A stretch of 64,000 nucleotides of DNA from Mycobacterium sp. MFM001. Lineage in GTDB: Bacteria > Actinomycetota > Actinomycetes > Mycobacteriales > Mycobacteriaceae. Made by a program: the position numbers and the translations under genes. Below are positions 58,946-64,000 of this stretch, piece after piece. Position 1 is the stretch's first letter, and every line of letters begins with the position of its first letter. Below the pieces are notes generated by a model. That model saw nothing but the letters and a program-made list of their open reading frames with translations, made no database searches and was not told where the DNA came from. Location: NCBI RefSeq assembly GCF_003402475.1, contig NZ_BFAB01000007.1:124001-188000 (forward strand), read 5' to 3'.

Positions 58946-60055
58946 GTGACTGCCCGTGACCGCATCCGCGTCGCCGTCGTGTTCGGTGGACGCAGCAACG
59001 AGCACGCCATCTCCTGCGTCTCCGCGGGCAGCATCCTGCGCAACCTGGACCCGCAGCGTTTCGACGTGACCGCCGTCGGCATCACCCCGGACGGCTCGTG
59101 GGTTCTCACCGACGGCGACCCCGACGCGCTGGCCATCACCAACCGGCAGCTGCCCGGGATCACCTCGGCGTCGGGCGCCGAGCTGGCGCTGCCCGCCGAC
59201 CCGCAGCGAGCCGGTCAGCTGGTGTCGCTGTCGCCCGGCGACCCCGACGTGCTGGCGTCCGTCGACGTCGTTTTCCCCGTTCTGCACGGGCCCTACGGCG
59301 AGGACGGCACCATTCAGGGCCTGCTGGAGATGGCCGGCGTGCCCTATGTCGGCGCCGGCGTGTTGGCAAGCGCGGCGGGCATGGACAAGGAGTTCACCAA
59401 GAAACTGCTGGTGGCCGAAGGGCTTCCGGTGGGCGCATACGCCGTGCTGCGGGCGTCGCAGCCGACGCTGGACATGTCCGAACGCGAGCGACTTGGGCTG
59501 CCGGTGTTCGTCAAACCTGCGCGCGGCGGCTCGTCGATCGGTGTCAGCCGGGTGACCGAGTGGGAGCAGCTGTCCGCGGCGATCGACCAAGCGCGCCGCC
59601 ACGACCCCAAGGTGATCATCGAGGCGGCGATTCCCGGCCGCGAACTGGAATGCGGAGTGCTCGAATTCCCTGACGGCACAGTGCAAGCCAGCACAATAGG
59701 GGAGATTCGGGTAGCCGGTGTGCGCGGACGCGAAGACCAGTTCTACGACTTTGCGACCAAATATCTCGACGACGCCGCCGAATTGGACGTGCCCGCCAAG
59801 ATCGACGACGAAGTGGCAGACACCGTGCGCGAGTTGGCCATTCGGGCGTTCCGCGCGATCGACTGTCAGGGCCTGGCGCGGGTGGACTTTTTCCTCACCG
59901 ACGACGGGCCGCTGATCAACGAGGTCAACACGATGCCCGGATTCACCATGATCTCGATGTATCCGCGGATGTGGGCGGCCAGCGGGGTGGACTATCCGAC
60001 CCTGTTGGCGACGATGGTCGAGACGGCGTTGGCGCGCGGCACCGGCCTGCGCTAA
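58946..60055 (+). CDS. ddl: D-alanine--D-alanine ligase
   Basis: 369-aa ATP-grasp ligase making D-Ala-D-Ala for peptidoglycan; the target of D-cycloserine. [23 protein letters not shown] at the start, the Glu/Ser loop region GRSNEH, ATP-binding [19 protein letters not shown], and metal ligands in [27 protein letters not shown] start with TAGCCT 9 nt upstream. Convergent with the DUF3515 gene across a palindromic gap. Confidence 0.96.
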   Translation: MTARDRIRVAVVFGGRSNEHAISCVSAGSILRNLDPQRFDVTAVGITPDGSWVLTDGDPDALAITNRQLPGITSASGAELALPADPQRAGQLVSLSPGDPDVLASVDVVFPVLHGPYGEDGTIQGLLEMAGVPYVGAGVLASAAGMDKEFTKKLLVAEGLPVGAYAVLRASQPTLDMSERERLGLPVFVKPARGGSSIGVSRVTEWEQLSAAIDQARRHDPKVIIEAAIPGRELECGVLEFPDGTVQASTIGEIRVAGVRGREDQFYDFATKYLDDAAELDVPAKIDDEVADTVRELAIRAFRAIDCQGLARVDFFLTDDGPLINEVNTMPGFTMISMYPRMWAASGVDYPTLLATMVETALARGTGLR

Positions 60056-60069
60056 CTGCTTTGGTCGAG

Positions 60070-60118
60070 TGTGGACTTGATACACGCCTGACGCGAATTC
60101 GCGTGCCACAACTCCACA
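60070..60118. repeat. Cruciform-like palindrome between ddl and the DUF3515 gene
   Basis: Outer arms TGTGGACTTG (60070-60079) and CAACTCCACA (60109-60118) pair at 9 of 10 positions; the centre holds the perfect 14-bp palindrome ACGCGAATTCGCGT (60091-60104). It fills the convergent gap and may terminate both transcripts. Confidence 0.55.
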
Positions 60119-60124
60119 TTCGCG

Positions 60125-60646
60125 CTAACCGAGGGGTGCCGGGCTGATCGGGACGGCCGGCATCGTGCGGTCGATGACCTCGGACAGCTGCTGGATGGGC
60201 GTCGGGCCCACGCCCGGCGGCAGGGTGAGCGCCACATAGACCGGCCGGTCGACGGTGTACCACGTCGATCGGTCGTCCTGGCGAACCTCGAACCACTGCA
60301 CCCGGTCGACGACCTGGATCGGCGCGCCGACGACGAAGTCGGCGGGACGGTCGAGGCCGCACCGCAATACGACGGGCTCATCCTGGGCTCGCCAGGCGGC
60401 GGTGCCGGCGGGCGCCGGCTGCACGGCTGCGGCGCGCGGGTAGTCGCCGAGTCGCTGCGGTAATGCGTCGAGTAGCGCCCGGCAGGCCGGATTTCCGGCC
60501 TGCGGCGCCGGCACGGCGGCAATCGCGACCGGTTGCTGCGCCGGGTGGCGGGTCGCCGCGATTGCCAGCACTGCGCCGATCGCGCCGACGGCGATCACCA
60601 GCGCGGCGATCAGCACGGCGCGCGGCGGGCCTTCGTAGTTGTCCAC
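60125..60646 (-). CDS. DUF3515 membrane-anchored protein (Rv2980-like)
   Basis: 173-aa protein with one N-terminal membrane segment (about 10-31, VLIAALVIAVGAIGAVLAIAA) and an extracytoplasmic domain with a Cys pair (NPACRALL, VLRCGLDRP) matching DUF3515 of actinobacteria. GTG 60646 follows GGGGAG. Divergent from thiL with a 50-bp gap. No known function. Confidence 0.82.
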   Translation of the reverse strand: MDNYEGPPRAVLIAALVIAVGAIGAVLAIAATRHPAQQPVAIAAVPAPQAGNPACRALLDALPQRLGDYPRAAAVQPAPAGTAAWRAQDEPVVLRCGLDRPADFVVGAPIQVVDRVQWFEVRQDDRSTWYTVDRPVYVALTLPPGVGPTPIQQLSEVIDRTMPAVPISPAPLG

Positions 60647-60696
60647 GTGCTTACACTCCCCGGAGTCGTTGGTGAACGTACCCGCCAGGAGGCCAT

Positions 60697-61644
60697 GTGA
60701 GCACGCTGGGTGAACTCGGCGAGTTCGGCATGATCGGCCGGCTGGTGCGTCGAGGTCAGCCGCCCGCGGTTGCGCTGGGGCCCGGTGACGACGCAGCAGT
60801 GGTCCTGGCCGACGACGGCCGGGTCGTGGTGTCGACGGACATGCTGGTCGAGGGACGGCACTTTCGGCTGGACTGGTCGACGCCGCAGGACGTTGGCCGC
60901 AAGGCGATCGCCCAAAACGCCGCAGATATCGAGGCGATGGGTGCGCGGCCCACCGCGTTCGTCGTCGGGTTCGGGGCGCCGCCCGAGACGCCGGTTACCG
61001 AGGCCGATGCGCTGGCGGACGGCCTGTGGGACGAGGCCGAGCGCGTCGGCGCCGGTGTTGCCGGCGGCGACCTGGTCGGCAGCCCGCAGTGGGTGGTGGC
61101 GGTGACCGTGCTGGGTGATCTGGCGGGCCGCGAGCCGGTGTTGCGCTCCGGGGCGCGACCCGGTTCGGTGGTTGCGGTTGCCGGCGAGCTTGGGCGCTCG
61201 GCGGCCGGATATGCCTTGTGGTGCAACGGGTTTAGCGACTTCGAGGACTTACGGCGCCGTCATCTGGTGCCGCAGCCGCCTTATCGGCAGGGCCGCGCAG
61301 CAGCCGACGCCGGCGCGCAGGCGATGATCGACGTGTCCGACGGTCTGGTGGGCGACCTGCGGCACGTCGCCGAGGCGTCGGGCGTCGGCATTGACCTGAG
61401 CACCGACGCGCTGGCGGCCGATCGGCAGGCGTTGGTGCCAGCTGCCGAGGCCGTCGACGCCGACCCGTGGTCGTGGGTGCTCGGCGGGGGAGAAGACCAC
61501 GCGCTGGTCGCCGCGTTCGCCGGCTCGGTCCCGCCCGGTTGGCGCGTCATCGGGCGGGTGCTCGACGGGCCGGCGCGGGTGCTTGTCGACGGACAAGAGT
61601 GGCAGGGATATGCGGGCTGGGAGTCGTTCGGCTCAGTAAGGTGA
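60697..61644 (+). CDS. thiL: Thiamine-monophosphate kinase
   Basis: 315-aa PurM-fold kinase producing thiamine diphosphate, the cofactor of enzymes such as IlvB. Motifs: [64 protein letters not shown] and [21 protein letters not shown] (60687-60692) lies 4 nt before the GTG at 60697; an ATG two bases earlier is followed at once by a stop. ung follows after 28 nt. Confidence 0.94.
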   Translation: MSTLGELGEFGMIGRLVRRGQPPAVALGPGDDAAVVLADDGRVVVSTDMLVEGRHFRLDWSTPQDVGRKAIAQNAADIEAMGARPTAFVVGFGAPPETPVTEADALADGLWDEAERVGAGVAGGDLVGSPQWVVAVTVLGDLAGREPVLRSGARPGSVVAVAGELGRSAAGYALWCNGFSDFEDLRRRHLVPQPPYRQGRAAADAGAQAMIDVSDGLVGDLRHVAEASGVGIDLSTDALAADRQALVPAAEAVDADPWSWVLGGGEDHALVAAFAGSVPPGWRVIGRVLDGPARVLVDGQEWQGYAGWESFGSVR

Positions 61645-61672
61645 CGGTCGTGCTGCTGACGAAAGGCCTGGC

Positions 61673-62356
61673 GTGACCGCGCGGCCGCTGCGTGAGCTCG
61701 TCGAGGACGGCTGGGCGCGTGCGCTGGAACCGGTCGGCGAAAAGGTCGCCGAGATGGGCCAATTCCTGCGCGCCGAAATCGCCGCCGGCCGCGGCTATCT
61801 GCCAGCCGGCCAGAATGTGTTGCGCGCCTTCACTTTTCCCTTCGACGAGGTCCGGGTCCTGATCGTCGGCCAAGACCCGTATCCGACACCCGGACACGCC
61901 GTGGGGCTGAGCTTCTCGGTGGCTGCGGAGGTCCGGCCGCTGCCGCGCAGCCTGGAGAACATCTTCGCCGAATACACCAGCGACCTGGGCTATCCGGTGC
62001 CGTCGTGCGGTGATCTGTCCCCGTGGGCAAAGCGTGGGGTGATGCTGCTCAACAGGGTGCTCACCGTGCAGCCCGGCAACCCGGCGTCGCACCGAGGCAA
62101 GGGTTGGGAGGCCGTCACCGAGTGCGCCATCCGCGCCCTGGTGGATCGCCGCCAGCCACTGGTGGCGATCTTGTGGGGCCGCGATGCGTCGACGCTCAAG
62201 CCGATGCTGGCCGGCGAGGAGTGTGTGGCGATCGAATCGCCGCATCCCTCGCCGTTGTCGGCGTCGCGGGGGTTCTTCGGCTCGCGGCCGTTCAGCCGCG
62301 CCAACGAACTGCTGGAAAAGATGGGCGCCGAGCCCGTCGACTGGCGACTGCCTTAG
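61673..62356 (+). CDS. ung: Uracil-DNA glycosylase
   Basis: 227-aa family 1 UDG that removes uracil from DNA. The water-activating motif [17 protein letters not shown] and the leucine-loop motif [21 protein letters not shown] are intact; [22 protein letters not shown] completes the pocket. GTG start follows GAAAGG. Overlaps the convergent rpmB stop by a few bases. Confidence 0.96.
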   Translation: MTARPLRELVEDGWARALEPVGEKVAEMGQFLRAEIAAGRGYLPAGQNVLRAFTFPFDEVRVLIVGQDPYPTPGHAVGLSFSVAAEVRPLPRSLENIFAEYTSDLGYPVPSCGDLSPWAKRGVMLLNRVLTVQPGNPASHRGKGWEAVTECAIRALVDRRQPLVAILWGRDASTLKPMLAGEECVAIESPHPSPLSASRGFFGSRPFSRANELLEKMGAEPVDWRLP

Positions 62357-62547
62357 CCGCGGACGACCTTGCCGGCCTTGATGCACGACGTGCAGACGTT
62401 GAGCCGCTGCTTGTTACCGCCGGGGCGGGTCACGGCGTGCACCGTCTGGATGTTGGGGTCCCAGCGGCGGCTGGTCCGGCGATGCGAGTGCGAAACCGAC
62501 TTGCCGAAGCCGGGGCTCTTCCCGCAGATGTCGCACACGGCGGCCAT
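62353..62547 (-). CDS. rpmB: Ribosomal protein L28 (zinc-binding form)
   Basis: 64-aa L28: [31 protein letters not shown]. Two CxxC pairs (Cys5/Cys8 and Cys52/Cys55) mark the C+ zinc-binding type, as opposed to the zinc-free paralogue made under zinc limitation in mycobacteria. GAGGAG lies 8 nt before the ATG. Divergent from the DAK/FakA-like gene with a 189-bp gap containing nothing else clear. Confidence 0.95.
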   Translation of the reverse strand: MAAVCDICGKSPGFGKSVSHSHRRTSRRWDPNIQTVHAVTRPGGNKQRLNVCTSCIKAGKVVRG

Positions 62548-62736
62548 AGCTGAAACTCCTCAAATCTCTGGGGCCAACGACCGAGCCTCGGGTGGCCACG
62601 ACAACCTGGTCAGGATAGCCGCCGCCGGGCGGAAGTGCCAAAACGATCAACAGTCGCCGGATACCTTATGACCGGTCCTGTCGCCGTCACTGGCTAGGCT
62701 GGCGCCCACCGTAGGAGGCGCGAGGAGGTGGGCCAG

Positions 62737-64000
62737 GTGTCGCAAATGGACACACCGGAACGCCTGCTGGACGGGGCCGCGCTGCGTGACTGGGCGCACA
62801 CCGCCGTCGGCGACCTGATCACTCACATCGACGAGATCAACCGCCTCAACGTGTTCCCGGTCGCCGATTCCGACACCGGCACCAACATGCTGTTCACCAT
62901 GCGCTCGGCGCTAGCCGAGGCCAACACCCAAGCACGGTCGGGCGACGTCGCGCGGGTGGCGGCGGCGCTGTCGGCCGGTGCGCTGAACGGCGCCCGCGGC
63001 AACTCCGGGGTGATCCTGTCGCAGATCCTGCGGGGGATCGCCGACGTAACCGCCGAGGCCGCCGCCCGAACCGGCGGTGAGCTGCACGACATCGACGCCG
63101 AAACCCTCGGCTCGGCGCTGCGGCACGGCGTGGACCTGGTCGTCGCCTCGATGGGCGGTCAGGAGGTCGCCGGGACCATCGTCTCGGTACTGCAGGCCGC
63201 GGCCTGCGCGGCGCAGCAGCACGCCGGCGAAGGACTGGTGAGGGCAATCACCGCCGCCGGCGATGCAGCGGTCGTCGCGCTGGAGAAAACGCCCGAACAG
63301 CTCGACGTGCTGGGTGACGCCGGTGTGGTCGACGCCGGTGGGCGCGGGTTGCTGGTGCTGCTCGACGCGTTGCGCACCACGATCAGCGGTCAGGCGCCCG
63401 CCCGCACGGTGTACGAGCCGTCGCCGCGCCCGCAGCCCGCCGACGCCGCCCCCGAGCAGCCCGCCCCGCAGTTCGAAGTGATGTACCTGCTCGGCGACTG
63501 CGACGCCGACTGCGCCGACGCGCTGCACGACCGCCTCGGCCAGCTCGGCGACTCGGTGGCCATCGCCGCGTCCGCGTCCGCGACATCCGAGGCCGGCTAC
63601 TCGGTCCACGTCCACACCGATGACGCGGGCGCCGCCGTCGAGGCCGGTTTGGCGTTCGGCCGGCCGCACCGGATCCAGATCTCGGTGCTCAACGGCGGTC
63701 CCGCCGGCCTACCTCCGGGCAGCTGGATCCGCGAGCGGGCCGTGCTGGCCGTCGTCGACGGCGACGGCGCCGCGGAGTTGTTCGCCGGGGAAGGCGCCTG
63801 CGTCCTGCGGCCCGACCCCGACGCCGCCGACCCGACCACCGCGGTCAGCGCCCAGCAGCTGTTGCGGGCCGTGGTGGACACCGGCGCCGCGCAGGTGATG
63901 GTGTTGCCCAACGGCTACGTCGCCGCCGAGGAACTGGTCGCCGGCTGCACCGCCGCCATCGGCTGGGGCATCGACGTGGTGCCGCTGCCGACCGGGTCCA
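62737..64000 (+). CDS. DAK/FakA-like kinase-domain protein (partial, runs off the window)
   Basis: At least 421 codons, open to the window end. The N-terminal DhaL-like ATP-binding domain is clear: HIDEINRLNVFPVADSDTGTNML (Asp-rich metal site), LNGARGNSGVILSQILRG, and GDAGVVDAGGRGLLVLLDAL; a linker and a middle domain follow (FEVMYLLGDCDADCADAL). This is the layout of fatty acid kinase FakA/DAK phosphatase-like proteins, which act with DegV-type lipid-binding partners. GTG 62737 has AGGAGG 8 nt upstream; GTG 62728, also preceded by AGGAGG, is an alternative. Confidence 0.85.
   Translation, partial: MSQMDTPERLLDGAALRDWAHTAVGDLITHIDEINRLNVFPVADSDTGTNMLFTMRSALAEANTQARSGDVARVAAALSAGALNGARGNSGVILSQILRGIADVTAEAAARTGGELHDIDAETLGSALRHGVDLVVASMGGQEVAGTIVSVLQAAACAAQQHAGEGLVRAITAAGDAAVVALEKTPEQLDVLGDAGVVDAGGRGLLVLLDALRTTISGQAPARTVYEPSPRPQPADAAPEQPAPQFEVMYLLGDCDADCADALHDRLGQLGDSVAIAASASATSEAGYSVHVHTDDAGAAVEAGLAFGRPHRIQISVLNGGPAGLPPGSWIRERAVLAVVDGDGAAELFAGEGACVLRPDPDAADPTTAVSAQQLLRAVVDTGAAQVMVLPNGYVAAEELVAGCTAAIGWGIDVVPLPTGS

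Overview
The window is a high-GC actinobacterial chromosome segment, and its gene content and order identify it as a Mycobacterium other than the M. tuberculosis complex. It is broadly collinear, in inverted orientation, with the M. tuberculosis interval from about Rv3031 to Rv2974c: GH57 glucan enzyme and methyltransferase, fixAB, iscS, mnmA, lpqA, ligA, the ACT protein, gatCAB, pfkA, lppZ, doxX, cfp6, ilvBNC, serA, leuB, gltX, two tRNAs, leuCD, hupB, mutT1, ppk1, fbiD, gpsA, ddl, thiL, ung, rpmB and a DAK/FakA-like gene. These correspondences come from remembered families and gene order; no database search was run. The species cannot be named.

Layout. 0-8.2 kb: methylglucose-polysaccharide type genes, the electron transfer flavoprotein pair, a divergent ferritin-like protein/TetR pair, and iscS-mnmA for sulfur transfer to tRNA. 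8.2-13.4 kb: lipoprotein LpqA, a compact MetE-like protein, an SRPBCC/ArsR pair with a clear double operator, a YjbR protein and DNA ligase A. 13.5-20.2 kb: a tightly coupled seven-gene MoxR/DUF58/VWA/TPR membrane cluster, which I do not recall at this position in M. tuberculosis and which is the most interesting system here. 20.2-30.4 kb: a DinB/MarR pair, the ACT protein and the Glu-tRNA(Gln) amidotransferase genes gatCA and gatB, interrupted by pfkA and a small accessory block (MinD-like ATPase, zinc-finger protein, PAS-ANTAR protein), then a flavin reductase and LppZ. 30.5-42.8 kb: tandem DoxX genes, CFP-6, an ilvB attenuator, ilvBNC, several oxidoreductases and TetR regulators, and serA-leuB. 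42.6-53 kb: two tandem MFS transporters, a DUF2236/TetR pair, a fumarylacetoacetase-family gene, gltX, tRNA-Gln and tRNA-Glu, an F420-type oxidoreductase, and an IclR regulator divergent from leuCD. 53-64 kb: hupB, mutT1, ppk1, fbiD (F420), gpsA, ddl, a DUF3515 protein, thiL, ung, rpmB, and a DAK/FakA-like gene cut by the window end.

Themes. Branched-chain amino-acid synthesis (ilvBNC, leuB, leuCD) lies within about 20 kb. It has two visible controls: a leader-peptide attenuator before ilvB and an IclR/LtbR-type regulator facing leuCD. Translation functions are concentrated here as well (gatCAB, gltX, tRNA-Gln, tRNA-Glu, mnmA, rpmB). Many genes carry a TANNNT hexamer 6-9 nt before the start codon and have no Shine-Dalgarno sequence, which suggests widespread leaderless transcription. 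Palindromic operators can be read directly beside several ArsR, MarR, TetR and IclR genes. No CRISPR array, insertion sequence, prophage or PE/PPE/ESX gene was seen.
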